Assembly: GCA_017303555.1 (NCBI GenBank)
Contig: JAFLCN010000002.1
Coordinates: 248,001 to 312,000 of the forward strand
Direction of reading: 5' to 3'
Length of the DNA: 64,000 bases
Origin: Planctomycetota bacterium
Lineage (GTDB): Bacteria > Planctomycetota > Phycisphaerae > Phycisphaerales > UBA1924
Made by a program: the position numbers and the translations under genes. Of this stretch, positions 45,208 to 53,997 are shown piece by piece. The notes beneath the pieces were generated by a model that saw nothing but the letters and a program-made list of their open reading frames with translations, made no database searches and was not told the DNA's origin. Each line of letters starts with the position of its first letter. Within the stretch, counting starts at the first letter, position 1.

Positions 45208-45870
45208 ATGAATTTTCAAAAAGTGATCTTGCCAGTCTGCCTTTCGGTCGTTGGTTTGCTTGCCGTGGCTGGTTCGCTCGCCGCGGGCGACCCGACGAAG
45301 GACATCAAACCGGCCGGACAACCGGCCGGCGAGATGCCATTGCCCCCGGGTTGGACGCCTCAGGACATGCAGGCGTGCATGGCGGCGGCGACACCCGGTG
45401 CGCAACACCAGATGCTCGCGGCGGGCGCGGGAAACTGGTCGGGCAAGAGCCAGATGTGGATGGCTCCGGGCACCCCGGCGATCGATACCGCGAACACGTG
45501 CACCGTCACCCCGATCATGGACGGCCGCTATGTCAAGACCGAGTTCACGGGCGATATGCCCGGCATGGGCCCGTTCACCGGCTTCGGCATCAACGGCTTT
45601 GACAACGTGAGCAAGAAGTTCGTTGCCACGTGGATCGACAACATGGGCACCGGCATCATGAACGGGACCGGCGAAGTTTCGTCCGACGGCAAGGTCATCA
45701 CCTGGACGTTCAGCGTGAACTGCCCGATCACCGGCAAGCCCACCACGCTGCGCGAGATCGAGACGATCACCGGCCCGAACACCAAGACGCTCGAGATGTG
45801 GGGCATCGATCCCAAGAGCGGCAAGGAGTTCAAGTCGATGTTCATCGAGTTGACGCGCCAGCCGGCTTGA
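45208..45870 (+). CDS. DUF1579-family secreted protein
   Basis: 220 residues, AAGGAG eight bases before ATG 45208. Signal peptide LPVCLSVVGLLAVAGSLAAG. The rest is a beta-rich barrel-like domain: GNWSGKSQMWM, MDGRYVKTEFTGDM and GFDNVSKKFVATWIDNMGTG, the DUF1579 pattern, ending GKEFKSMFIELTRQ. Extracytoplasmic; function unknown, possibly lipid or small-molecule binding as in related lipocalin-like folds. Followed by a terminator and then the DoxX gene. Confidence 0.78.
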   Translation: MNFQKVILPVCLSVVGLLAVAGSLAAGDPTKDIKPAGQPAGEMPLPPGWTPQDMQACMAAATPGAQHQMLAAGAGNWSGKSQMWMAPGTPAIDTANTCTVTPIMDGRYVKTEFTGDMPGMGPFTGFGINGFDNVSKKFVATWIDNMGTGIMNGTGEVSSDGKVITWTFSVNCPITGKPTTLREIETITGPNTKTLEMWGIDPKSGKEFKSMFIELTRQPA

Positions 45871-45905
45871 TTCTCGACGGGCTCCGCTTCGTCAAGCAAC
45901 CGTGC

Positions 45906-45935
45906 AACCCGCGTTCGGAACGCGGGTTTTCTTTT
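45906..45935 (+). terminator. Rho-independent terminator
   Basis: AACCCGCGTTC (45906-45916) pairs with GAACGCGGGTT (45918-45928), then TTCTTTT. It ends the DUF1579 transcript. Confidence 0.75.
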
Positions 45936-46023
45936 GCTCCGACGCGGGCCGATCGCCCGATGCTGCGAAGCCGGGTACGCTCGTACCGGTGCAGCAACAC
46001 GTCGCACGAGGAAACATCGAACC

Positions 46024-46416
46024 ATGAACGCGATTCAACCCTCCAACCCCAAGGCGATGCTCTGGAGCGGGCGTGCGCTCACGTTTCTCATCGTCGCGAT
46101 GCTGACGTTCAGCGCGGCGATGAAGTTCTCGATGATCGAGGACGTGACAAAGGAGTTCACGCGCCTCGGCTATCAGCAGAACGTCATCGTCGCCATCGGC
46201 ATCACCGAACTCGCCTGCGCCGTGGTCTATTTAATTCCGCGGACCGCGATTCTGGGCGCAATACTGCTCACGGGCTATCTCGGTGGCGCGATCGCGACCC
46301 ACGTGCGAGTTGGCGATTACTTCATCGGGCCGGCGGTCGGGGGCGTGCTGGTCTGGCTCGCGCTTTTCCTGCGCGAGCCGCGCCTTCGCAGATTGATCCC
46401 CTTTCGGAACGACTGA
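46024..46416 (+). CDS. DoxX-family small membrane protein
   Basis: 130 residues from ATG 46024. Four hydrophobic helices; the first contains LTFLIVAMLTFSAAMKFSM and the loop VTKEFTRLGYQQNVIVAIGI, the usual DoxX-like features. Family function is uncertain (quinone- or thiosulphate-related in archaeal namesakes, stress-related elsewhere). Convergent with the beta-helix lipoprotein gene, 18 bases apart. Confidence 0.75.
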   Translation: MNAIQPSNPKAMLWSGRALTFLIVAMLTFSAAMKFSMIEDVTKEFTRLGYQQNVIVAIGITELACAVVYLIPRTAILGAILLTGYLGGAIATHVRVGDYFIGPAVGGVLVWLALFLREPRLRRLIPFRND

Positions 46417-46434
46417 GCCCGCAACTCGGGAATG

Positions 46435-48177
46435 CTATTTCAATATCGACTTCTGCTGATACATGACCGGCTCACCCCGGTCGTTGATCACGCGGCAGAT
46501 GCCGCTGTCCGGCTTGCCGTTCAGCCGAATCGTGACCATGTGATTCATGCTGATCCCCGGCCGATCCGGCACTTCGATCGCAGTGTCCGCGATGATCGGC
46601 GCTGCCCAGAAGACGCAGTACACGCCGAGCCCCCACGCCTCGTGCGTTTTCACGTGGTCCGCGACTTTGTACGACGCATAGCCGTGAACGCCATCGTGCA
46701 TCCACGCTTCCTGATACGGCGGGTCGTACGGCATCTCGGACTGGTAGAAATACACCCGTCCGCCCTCGCCGTTCCACACAGTCTGGTACTCGTGGCAGTG
46801 CTCAACGAACAGGCCGTACACCGTCACGTCGTCGCCGTTCACAATCAGGCCGTTCTCGTTGCGGTTGATGTGCCACTTGGCGCCGGTCCCATGGTCGGCA
46901 CGCCAGAGCCAGAGGTTATCCCCCACCACGTTGTTGCTGTTGATCGTGACAAAGCTCTTGGTTGATCCGACCCGCGCCCCGCCCGCGCGGCAGAACACAT
47001 CGAAGAGGAAAGTCGGCTCTGCCGCGTGATAGAGCGACGACCCCGGATCGCCCACTTGCACCAGCGTCGGAGAAGCTCGCTCGTCAGCATCAATAAGGAC
47101 GCTCGCGATTTTGACCCCGCTGACGTCGCCGATCTCGATCGCGGCAGTTCCGTTGGTCGGCACCAGCGTCGCATACCCGAGCCCGAGCACGACCGTGTTC
47201 GGACTCCGAACCTTGATCGGCGCATCGAGAAGATAGATCCCGGGCGTCAGCAGCAGGTGCTTTCCAGAAGCAAGTGCTGCATTCATCGTTTCGGCGTTGT
47301 CGCGATCCGGGCGCGCGATGAAGAAGTGCTCGATGGCGATCGGCGTTCCAACGGGTGAACCGCTTTCCCACGTCACGCCCGAGGTCTCTTTCTGCAGATC
47401 CGGAACCATGACCGCGTACCGCCCATTCTCGTCAAGGAAAAGAAAGGGCTTCTCGCGCTTCAGCGGAGTCTTCTCGATTCGGGTGTAGGGCCGTTCGGGC
47501 CACTCACCTTCCGGCGGATTGGTGCAGCCGACAAAGACCATGTTCCAGTTGCCGCCGACCCACTTTTCCCATTCGGTATTCCGCGAGAACCACTGCTGCT
47601 GCGAACCCGAATGCACTTCGCCATCGATTTTGCAGTCGGAAAGGAAGCCGCCGCTCGACCACCCGTGATCGGCGAGCAGCAGATCGCCCCGAACGTGAAC
47701 GCGTCGCATCGAAGCGCCCTGCGAAACGCCCCACATGTTGGGGACGTCGATCCGAGTCGGCGAGATCGAAAAGTTTTCGGCACTCCTCCAGAAGTTGCAC
47801 GTCGCGTTGCCCTTCATCCATCGGGCGTGCGCGCGGACCGCGCCCTCGATCTCCACGTCGTCCGGTGAACGGCCAAGCCCGGCGACGTGCGTGTAGAAAC
47901 CAACCTGCATATCGAGCGGGTACTTGCCCGGCTTGAACAGGATCGCGTAGCGCTCGGATCCGAACTGAGCCGCCTCCTGCCGCTTGAAAACCTCGTCCAC
48001 GACACGCTGCACATCGGGCATGGATGGATCGAAGATGAACACGTTGGGCCCGAAGTCGGGATCGGAAACAGTCGGGCCTTCGATCGGCTTCTCCACAGCC
48101 CGGCACCCTCCCAAAGCCACCGCCAATGCGACCGCCAGCAGGAATGTGAGACGGTATCGGAAGAACGTGAAACACAT
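46435..48177 (-). CDS. Beta-helix (GH55-like) lipoprotein
   Basis: 580 residues. Signal sequence ending in the lipobox LGGC (LAVALAVALGGC), so the protein is likely a lipidated envelope protein. The body matches a secreted family of actinobacteria often named coagulation factor 5/8-type or pectate-lyase-like: FGPNVFIFDPSMPDVQRVVD, AILFKPGKYPLDMQVGFYTH, GLGRSPDDVEIEGAVRAHA, SSGGFLSDCKIDGEVHSGSQ, then WNGEGGRVYFYQSEMPYDPP and VADHVKTHEAWGLGVYC. A right-handed parallel beta-helix is the expected fold; carbohydrate cleavage or binding is likely but no substrate can be named. Convergent with DoxX. Confidence 0.72.
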   Translation of the reverse strand: MCFTFFRYRLTFLLAVALAVALGGCRAVEKPIEGPTVSDPDFGPNVFIFDPSMPDVQRVVDEVFKRQEAAQFGSERYAILFKPGKYPLDMQVGFYTHVAGLGRSPDDVEIEGAVRAHARWMKGNATCNFWRSAENFSISPTRIDVPNMWGVSQGASMRRVHVRGDLLLADHGWSSGGFLSDCKIDGEVHSGSQQQWFSRNTEWEKWVGGNWNMVFVGCTNPPEGEWPERPYTRIEKTPLKREKPFLFLDENGRYAVMVPDLQKETSGVTWESGSPVGTPIAIEHFFIARPDRDNAETMNAALASGKHLLLTPGIYLLDAPIKVRSPNTVVLGLGYATLVPTNGTAAIEIGDVSGVKIASVLIDADERASPTLVQVGDPGSSLYHAAEPTFLFDVFCRAGGARVGSTKSFVTINSNNVVGDNLWLWRADHGTGAKWHINRNENGLIVNGDDVTVYGLFVEHCHEYQTVWNGEGGRVYFYQSEMPYDPPYQEAWMHDGVHGYASYKVADHVKTHEAWGLGVYCVFWAAPIIADTAIEVPDRPGISMNHMVTIRLNGKPDSGICRVINDRGEPVMYQQKSILK

Positions 48178-48405
48178 AGTTGTGCGACCTGTCGATGATG
48201 AACGGGAATGGTCGAACCGCCTTTGGAAGCTTGCACTCTACGGGTTCTCGCGTCACCTTGGCGCAGCGTTCGCACCAGCCCGACAGCCCCGCGTTCAGCA
48301 GATGCTCGGCGATCGCAGTGCAGTCACGAGAACGCATGCCGGTCGCTTCGGCGTGCCGATTCAGCCTGGCTTTTCCCTCTGGTTTCCTCCGGTTAGACTG
48401 CCGCC

Positions 48406-49539
48406 GTGCATGATCCGCGTCTTGACAAACTTGCCGAGGTCATCGTGCGGCATTGCGCGCGGGTGCGGACAGGTGACCTTGTCACCATCGTCGCCGAAGC
48501 CGATTGCCTCGACGGCGTCGAAGCGGTGTTTCGTGCCGTTCTGGTGGCCGGTGCCCACCCCAGTTTCCACCCCCGCTCGGAACGCCTGCAGCAACTGGTG
48601 TTGATCCACGCCGGCGACGAACAACTGCGCCACGTCTGCCCGTTCGAGGAGTTCCGCCTCGCCCGCTGCGACGTGCTCATCGTTCTCCGCACGTCCAACA
48701 ACACGCGGTTTCTTGGCGGAATCGACCCATCGCGAACCGCAACCATGCACGCCGCGCGACGCGACCTGATCTCCATGTCGATGCAGCGGTCCGCCGAAGG
48801 AAGGATGCGATACGTCCTCGCCGAGCTCCCGAGCAACGGCGCAGCGCAGGACGCGGAGATGTCGCTCGCTCAGTACTCCGACTTTGTGTACGGCGCCGGG
48901 TTCCTTCAGCTCGCCGACCCCATCTCGGCCTGGAAAACGCTGCACGAACAGCAGGAACGCGCGCGCGTGTTCCTTCAAGCCAGGCAGGTTCTCCGCATCC
49001 GCGCCGATCCGGTGGGAGATGCCGGGCCGACCGATCTCACCGTCGATGTTTCCGGCCGCACATGGGTGAACTGCGCCGCCGGGCAGAACTTTCCCGACGG
49101 CGAGGTATTTTCCGGCCCGCGTGCCGTCAACGGCGTGCTCCGTCTCACCCATCCGACTGCGTATAAGGGGAGAGAAGTCTCCGGGGTTTCGCTGACATTT
49201 CGGGATGGACGCGTCGTCGATGCCGATGCCAGAACCAACGCCGACTACCTGACCGGCATGCTCGATATGGATGCCGGAGCGCGATTCGCTGGCGAGATTG
49301 GAATCGGCACCAACTACAACCTGCATCACTTCGTGCGGAACGCTTTCTTCGATGAGAAAATCGGCGGCACCTTCCACATCGCCCTCGGCGCCGGTTATCC
49401 CGAGACCGGCAACACGAACCAATCGGGGCTGCATTGGGATTTCGTCAGCGATCTCCGCCACGGGGGCACCATCGAAGCCGACGGCGAGATCATCCAGAGA
49501 GACGGCCGCTTCACCAAACCCGGTTGGCCCGGCAACTGA
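48406..49539 (+). CDS. M29-family (thermophilic aminopeptidase) metallopeptidase
   Basis: 377 residues from GTG 48406. Two-metal aminopeptidase with broad specificity. The metal ligands are visible near the end: GEIGIGTNYN (Glu), FFDEKIGGTFHIALGAGYP (Glu, His) and GLHWDFVSDLR (His, Asp). The N-terminal lobe has RLDKLAEVIVRHCARVRTGD, the usual start. Cytoplasmic. It starts 228 bases from the divergent beta-helix lipoprotein gene. Confidence 0.9.
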   Translation: MHDPRLDKLAEVIVRHCARVRTGDLVTIVAEADCLDGVEAVFRAVLVAGAHPSFHPRSERLQQLVLIHAGDEQLRHVCPFEEFRLARCDVLIVLRTSNNTRFLGGIDPSRTATMHAARRDLISMSMQRSAEGRMRYVLAELPSNGAAQDAEMSLAQYSDFVYGAGFLQLADPISAWKTLHEQQERARVFLQARQVLRIRADPVGDAGPTDLTVDVSGRTWVNCAAGQNFPDGEVFSGPRAVNGVLRLTHPTAYKGREVSGVSLTFRDGRVVDADARTNADYLTGMLDMDAGARFAGEIGIGTNYNLHHFVRNAFFDEKIGGTFHIALGAGYPETGNTNQSGLHWDFVSDLRHGGTIEADGEIIQRDGRFTKPGWPGN

Positions 49540-49605
49540 GCGGCATCGCGAGAAGAAACTGCCGCCGGCGTACGACCCGCCCGGCCCACGTCGATCCAAC
49601 GAAAG

Positions 49606-49633
49606 AGCCCTTCGATGGATTCATCGAAGGGCT
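49606..49633. terminator. 12-bp stem-loop between aminopeptidase and tRNA-like copy
   Basis: AGCCCTTCGATG (49606-49617) pairs with CATCGAAGGGCT (49622-49633) around GATT. On the minus strand it is followed by CTTTCGTTGG. It may end transcripts coming from either side. Confidence 0.55.
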
Positions 49634-49648
49634 TCACTCTGAAACAAG

Positions 49649-49720
49649 TCGGGGTGGCGGGATTTGAACCCACGATCTGTCGCCCGCGGCGACCGCGCTA
49701 CCTTGCCGCGAGACCCTCAA
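49649..49720 (-). pseudogene. tRNA-Pro-like remnant, 3' half intact
   Basis: The first 27 bases (49649-49675) are identical to the T arm and acceptor end of tRNA-Pro at 49955-49981. Further in the RNA-like 5' direction there is a D-arm-like CGCGG..AAGGTAG.CGCG and an anticodon region GTCGCC-GCG-GGCGAC with only a 3-base loop, so it cannot act as a normal tRNA. The acceptor 5' strand (GAGGGTC) does not pair well. A decayed or split copy. Confidence 0.75.
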
Positions 49721-49979
49721 TTGCATCGAGTTCCATCCGACCGCGACCAGTCTTCAGGAACCGTTCGCGCCGGGTCGCCTCTGCTCGCGTCGTAAATGAC
49801 TCTTTGTGGACCAGTTTCCACGGCACGCCGTGTCGAGTGGCAGGGCTGTGCTCCGCATTATGACGTCGCAATCGCTCGTCTACATCCTCACACGAGCCGG
49901 TGTATCTCCGGCCCGTCACGCTGCTGCGCAGAACGTAAACCCAGAACTGCCCAATCGGGGTGGCGGGATTTGAACCCAC
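49698..49979 (-). CDS. GIY-YIG nuclease-like frame starting inside tRNA-Pro
   Basis: The frame has no ATG or GTG between the tRNA end and the nuclease domain; the nearest start is GTG 49979 in the T-arm strand of tRNA-Pro (TTG codons at 50000 and 50012 are further in). The domain begins at about 49944: WVYVLRS with VYV as the GIY strand, RRYTGS as the YIG strand, DVDERLRRHN with the catalytic Arg, then PWKLVHKESF and RAEATRRERFLK with the Glu. About 80 domain residues, near the minimum for single-domain GIY-YIG proteins. The stop TAG lies in the D-loop GGTAG of the tRNA-like remnant. Probably real, since the domain match is strong, but expression is unknown and translation through tRNA sequence is only one option. 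Confidence 0.7.
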   Translation of the reverse strand: MGSNPATPIGQFWVYVLRSSVTGRRYTGSCEDVDERLRRHNAEHSPATRHGVPWKLVHKESFTTRAEATRRERFLKTGRGRMELDAIEGLAAR

Positions 49980-50028
49980 GACCTTTTGACCCCCAGTCAA
50001 ACGCGCTACCAAGCTGCGCTACACCCCG
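49955..50028 (-). tRNA. tRNA-Pro (anticodon GGG)
   Basis: 74-nt cloverleaf: acceptor CGGGGTG/CACCCCG, D arm GCGC/GCGC, anticodon arm TTTGA-CTGGGGG-TCAAA giving GGG (reads CCC and CCU), T arm GTGGG-TTCAAAT-CCCGC, discriminator A. No CCA encoded. It is flanked on both sides by partial copies of itself. Confidence 0.96.
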
Positions 50029-50047
50029 CAGTATTTTGCGGACACCA

Positions 50048-50121
50048 CAGTAGGCGCGCTGAAGTCGAAAATCACCACCTGTCGACGACGCAACCGCGCA
50101 CCCAAACCGCGCCACACCCCG
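50048..50121 (-). pseudogene. tRNA-Pro-like remnant, 5' half conserved
   Basis: Starting at 50121 on the minus strand, CGGGGTGTGGCGCGGTTTGG matches the first part of tRNA-Pro (22 of the first 27 bases), and the upstream CCGCA....GTG is also shared. The second half (no TTC loop in the T arm) is not recognisable as tRNA. It lies about 19 bases upstream of the intact gene. Confidence 0.6.
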
Positions 50122-50221
50122 CACTTTCCTGCGGAAATGAGAAAAAGCACGCTCCCGAAACAAGCCCCGCTTTCGCGCCCGTGCTCCGCCCCGCTCTCCC
50201 GCCCGGTATCCTCCCTTCCGG

Positions 50222-51592
50222 ATGCCCCCGCTCACACCCATCAAAAGCCGTCACGACGCCCCCAAGAACACGATCGCCATGCGCGCGGCAGCGCCGACCA
50301 CCTGCCTGCTCATCCGGGGCGGCCGCGTCATCGATCCCGCTTCTCGCCTCGACAAGGTCTGCGACATCGCCGTTGACGGCGGCGTCATCACGGCCATCGG
50401 CAAGAAGCTCCCCGCGCCTCCCGGCACCCGCATCCTCGATGCCGCGGGAATGTTCGTCACGCCCGGCCTGATCGATCCCCATGTACACCTGCGCGAGCCC
50501 GGTCACGAATACAAGGAAACCATCGAAACGGGAACAGCAGCCGCGGCAGCCGGCGGCTTTACCAGCGTCTGCTGCATGCCCAACACGAGCCCCGCGATCG
50601 ACACGCCCGAACTCGTGCGGTTTATCTACGACCGGGCGAATCTCACAGCGCGCTGCCGCGTCTTTCCTGTTGCCGCTGGAACCAAGGGCCGCAAGGGACT
50701 CGAGATCGCGGAGATCCAGCTCCTTCACCGCGCCGGCGCCGTCGCCTTCAGCGACGATGGCGATTGCATTGCCTCCGCGCAGGTCATGTCCCGCGTCTTC
50801 GCGGCAGTCAGCCAGACCGGCTCCACCTTCATGCAGCATTGCCAGGAGACCACGCTCACCCAGGGCGCATCCATGCACGCGGGCACCGTCTCCGCACGCC
50901 TCGGCCTCACCGGCTGGCCCCGCATGGCGGAAGAAATCATCATCGAGCGCGATGTGCGTCTGCTGCGCCATCTGCGCTCCCCCTGCCGCTATCACGCGCA
51001 GCATATCTCAAGCGCTGGTTCTATCGACATCATCCGCCAAGCCCGCCGCGATGGACTACCCGTCACCGGCGAAGCATCGCCTCATCATCTACTGCTCACC
51101 CACGATCTCTGCGAAGGTTACAACACGCTCGCGAAGGTAAACCCCCCGCTACGCGAATCGATCGATGTCAACGCCCTCGTCGAAGGCGTCGCCGATGGAA
51201 CGATCACCATCCTCGGCACCGATCACGCCCCGCATTCCGCCGAGGAGAAATCCCTCCCGTTTGAAGACGCCCCGATGGGTCTCGTCGGTCTCGAGTTCGC
51301 ATTGCCCCTCTACGCCGAAGCCCTCGTCCACTCCGGCGCGATCACCTGGCCCCGCCTCATCGCGCTGCTCACAGTCGAACCCGCCCAACTCTGCGGCCTC
51401 AATGTCCTCGGCCTCGGCTCACTCAAAGTCGATGCCCCCGCCGACATCACCATCATCGACCCCAACGCCAAGTGGACGATCGACCCAGCGAAGATGGTCG
51501 GCAAGAGCAAGAACACCCCACTCGCCGGCCGCAAACTCACCGGCCGCGCCATCACCACCATCGTCGGAGGCGTCATCGTCAACGCCGAGTAG
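50222..51592 (+). CDS. pyrC: Dihydroorotase, class I
   Basis: 456 residues from ATG 50222; ATG 50279 would remove 19 residues and fits the family start about as well. Pyrimidine biosynthesis step that cyclises carbamoyl-aspartate. Metal-binding motifs: DPHVHLREPG (His-x-His), MPNTSPAID, HCQETTLTQG, HAQHISS, EASPHHLLLTHD and TDHAPHS (catalytic Asp). This is the ~430-residue bacterial class I enzyme. No pyrB or other pyr gene is next to it. Followed by a palindromic repeat and recQ. Confidence 0.95.
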   Translation: MPPLTPIKSRHDAPKNTIAMRAAAPTTCLLIRGGRVIDPASRLDKVCDIAVDGGVITAIGKKLPAPPGTRILDAAGMFVTPGLIDPHVHLREPGHEYKETIETGTAAAAAGGFTSVCCMPNTSPAIDTPELVRFIYDRANLTARCRVFPVAAGTKGRKGLEIAEIQLLHRAGAVAFSDDGDCIASAQVMSRVFAAVSQTGSTFMQHCQETTLTQGASMHAGTVSARLGLTGWPRMAEEIIIERDVRLLRHLRSPCRYHAQHISSAGSIDIIRQARRDGLPVTGEASPHHLLLTHDLCEGYNTLAKVNPPLRESIDVNALVEGVADGTITILGTDHAPHSAEEKSLPFEDAPMGLVGLEFALPLYAEALVHSGAITWPRLIALLTVEPAQLCGLNVLGLGSLKVDAPADITIIDPNAKWTIDPAKMVGKSKNTPLAGRKLTGRAITTIVGGVIVNAE

Positions 51593-51603
51593 TCTTTTTC
51601 AGG

Positions 51604-51628
51604 AACCCCCTCCCTGTGGGAGGGGGTT
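51604..51628 (+). repeat. Palindromic repeat after pyrC
   Basis: AACCCCCTCCC (51604-51614) pairs with GGGAGGGGGTT (51618-51628), loop TGT, followed by GGGGGTGGG. No T tract. The CCCTCCC..GGGAGGG palindrome with a G-rich 3' flank resembles dispersed repeats in many genomes; related hairpins occur at 57084 and 57235. Confidence 0.55.
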
Positions 51629-51735
51629 GGGGGTGGGTTCGAGGCGCTCCGAATCTCACAACTCACCAGCACATCCTGCTTGCTTTCTTCTCCTCCGCCT
51701 CTCCAAGTCTCTCCGTCTCTTTCTCACTTCTTCCA

Positions 51736-53982
51736 GTGACCCCCACACTCTCCACCCCCGATCGCATCCGCGACATCCTCGTCAAATACTGGGGCTTCGA
51801 CTCCGTCCGCCCTCTCCAGCACGAAGCCATCACCGCGACCCTCGCGCACCGCGATTCCCTCGTCGTCATGCCAACCGGTGGCGGCAAGTCGCTCTGCTAT
51901 CAACTCCCCCCGCTCCTCACCGGCCATACCACGCTCGTCATCAGCCCTCTCATCGCGCTGATGAAAGATCAGGTTGATGCCCTCCGCCTCATCGGCGTCT
52001 CCGCCGCCGCGCTCAACAGCAGCCAATCCGAAGAAGAAGCCCAGCAGACCTGGGCCGATCTCCGCGCCGGCAATCTCCGCATCGTCTTCATCGCCCCCGA
52101 ACGCCTCTTCACCGGCAACCTCATCGAACGCCTCGGCGAACTCGGCATCACCCACATCGCCGTCGATGAAGCCCATTGCATCAGCCAATGGGGTCACGAT
52201 TTCCGCCCCGAATACCGACGCCTCTCCGAGCTGCGCTCCCGCATTCCGAAAGTCAGCTTTCAGGCTCTTACTGCCACTGCCACACCCCGCGTCCGCGACG
52301 ACATCGCCCAGCAGCTCTCGCTCAAAGACCCCGCCACCATCGTCGGCGTCTTCGACCGCCCCAACCTCACCTACCGCGTCCATCAGCGCACCGATCTCGT
52401 CGGCCAGGTCATCGAAGCCGTCGAACGCCACAAAGACGGCGCCACAATCGTCTACTGCATCAGCCGCAAAGACACCGAATCACTCGCCGACGACCTCAAA
52501 CGCCACAAGCTCAAAGCCGCGGCATACCACGCCGGCCTTGCCGCCAGCACCCGCCAGCGCGTCCAGGAACACTTCAAACAAGAACGCCTCGATGTCGTCG
52601 TCGCCACCGTCGCCTTCGGCATGGGCATCGATCGCTCCAACGTCCGCTGCGTCATCCACGCCGCTATGCCCAAGAGCGTCGAGGCCTATTCACAAGAAAC
52701 CGGCCGCGCCGGTCGCGATGGCCTGCCGTCCGAGTGCCTGCTTCTCTATTCCGCCGCGGACGCTGCCAAGTGGTCCCGCATCGTCGAACTCTCGGCCAAA
52801 GAGCACGACACCGATCCCGCTCAGGTCGCGCACCAGCTCGCACTGCTCGAAGAACTCCGCCGCCTCGTCACCGGTTCGCGCTGCCGCCACCGCGCGCTCT
52901 CGGAGTACTTCGGTCAGGAATACACGCCGACATCCGGCACAGGTTGCGGCGCGTGCGATATCTGCCTGCACGAATCCGAAGGTGTTCCGGATTCCACCGT
53001 CATCGCACAAAAGATCCTCTCCTGCATCTTCCGCGCCGCCGGAAGCGACCCCGACCGGCCGTATCACTACGGCGCGAAGCACATCGTCACCATCCTGCGC
53101 GGCCGCGCCACCGCCGATGTCACGCGACGGGGCCACCAGCAACTCTCCACCTTCGGCATCCTCGCCGATGTCCCCGCCGACACCCTCGGCAACTACATCG
53201 ATCAACTCGTCGATATCGGCGCGCTCGGTCGCGAGCACGGCCAGTACCCGACGCTCTACCTCACCGCCATGTCGTGGGAGATTCTGAAGGGCAAACGCCA
53301 GATCGAACTCCGCGCCACCCGCGCCAGCGAATCCGCGCCAGATCCGGTTTCCGGCTCCGAGCCCGCGGCACCTTTCGACTCCGGCCTCTTCGAACGCCTC
53401 CGCGAACTCCGCCGCGAGCTCGCCACGCAGTTCGGCGTCCCCGCGTACATCATCTTCGGCGATGCAGCGCTCCAAGACATGGCCCGCGTGCGCCCAACAT
53501 CGCCCGAATCATTCAGCCGCGTCAAAGGCGTCGGCGAACGCAAGGTGGCCGAGTTCGCCGAGCGCTTCACCAGCATCATCGCCGAGTACTGCCAAGCCCA
53601 CAACCTCTCGATCGACAACGCCCCAACACCCAGCGGCCCCCGCCGCGCATCCCGCTCAACCACGGGCTCGAAATCTCCCGCCAAGGTTCGAAGCTTCCAG
53701 ATGTTCGACCAACGCCGCCCGATCGATGAGATCGCCAAGGAAGTCGGCCTCACTCCCGGCACCATCCACGAGCATCTCGCCCACTACATCGAAGAACGCA
53801 AACCCGCCGACATCCACACCTGGGTCGATCCCAAAACCTACGAACTCATCACCACCACCGCCCGCAAGCTCAACGCCGACCGCCTCAAGCCCGTCTTCGA
53901 GCACCTCGCCGGCCTGGTTCCTTATGAGAAAATCCGAATCACGCTGACCCACGCCCTGGGCTCGCGTCCGAAAGGTGTGTAA
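51736..53982 (+). CDS. recQ: RecQ-family DNA helicase
   Basis: 748 residues from GTG 51736; the frame is open from 51472 through a repeat-like region and is not used upstream. 3'-5' helicase for recombination and fork repair. Motifs: Q-motif region LQHEAI, Walker A MPTGGGKSLCYQ, DEAHCISQWGHDFRPEY, AFGMGIDRSNVR, and QETGRAGRDG. Then a zinc-binding part with CRHR and CGACDIC, an RQC winged helix (VTRRGHQQLSTFGIL), HRDC (LFERLRELRRELATQFGVPA, then RVKGVGERK) and a C-terminal helix-turn-helix (DEIAKEVGLTPGTIHEHL). All classical RecQ parts are present, plus the extra HTH found in many bacterial members. Confidence 0.95.
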   Translation: MTPTLSTPDRIRDILVKYWGFDSVRPLQHEAITATLAHRDSLVVMPTGGGKSLCYQLPPLLTGHTTLVISPLIALMKDQVDALRLIGVSAAALNSSQSEEEAQQTWADLRAGNLRIVFIAPERLFTGNLIERLGELGITHIAVDEAHCISQWGHDFRPEYRRLSELRSRIPKVSFQALTATATPRVRDDIAQQLSLKDPATIVGVFDRPNLTYRVHQRTDLVGQVIEAVERHKDGATIVYCISRKDTESLADDLKRHKLKAAAYHAGLAASTRQRVQEHFKQERLDVVVATVAFGMGIDRSNVRCVIHAAMPKSVEAYSQETGRAGRDGLPSECLLLYSAADAAKWSRIVELSAKEHDTDPAQVAHQLALLEELRRLVTGSRCRHRALSEYFGQEYTPTSGTGCGACDICLHESEGVPDSTVIAQKILSCIFRAAGSDPDRPYHYGAKHIVTILRGRATADVTRRGHQQLSTFGILADVPADTLGNYIDQLVDIGALGREHGQYPTLYLTAMSWEILKGKRQIELRATRASESAPDPVSGSEPAAPFDSGLFERLRELRRELATQFGVPAYIIFGDAALQDMARVRPTSPESFSRVKGVGERKVAEFAERFTSIIAEYCQAHNLSIDNAPTPSGPRRASRSTTGSKSPAKVRSFQMFDQRRPIDEIAKEVGLTPGTIHEHLAHYIEERKPADIHTWVDPKTYELITTTARKLNADRLKPVFEHLAGLVPYEKIRITLTHALGSRPKGV

Positions 53983-53997
53983 TTCTGGCTCGGGTCA

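Noticed and set aside
49615..49863. Plus-strand 82-codon frame over the tRNA-like remnant
   Set aside because: It reads through tRNA-like sequence; the minus-strand GIY-YIG frame has a real domain match.
51472..51735. Extended N-terminus of recQ
   Set aside because: The stretch overlaps the end of pyrC and a palindromic repeat; the helicase starts at GTG 51736.
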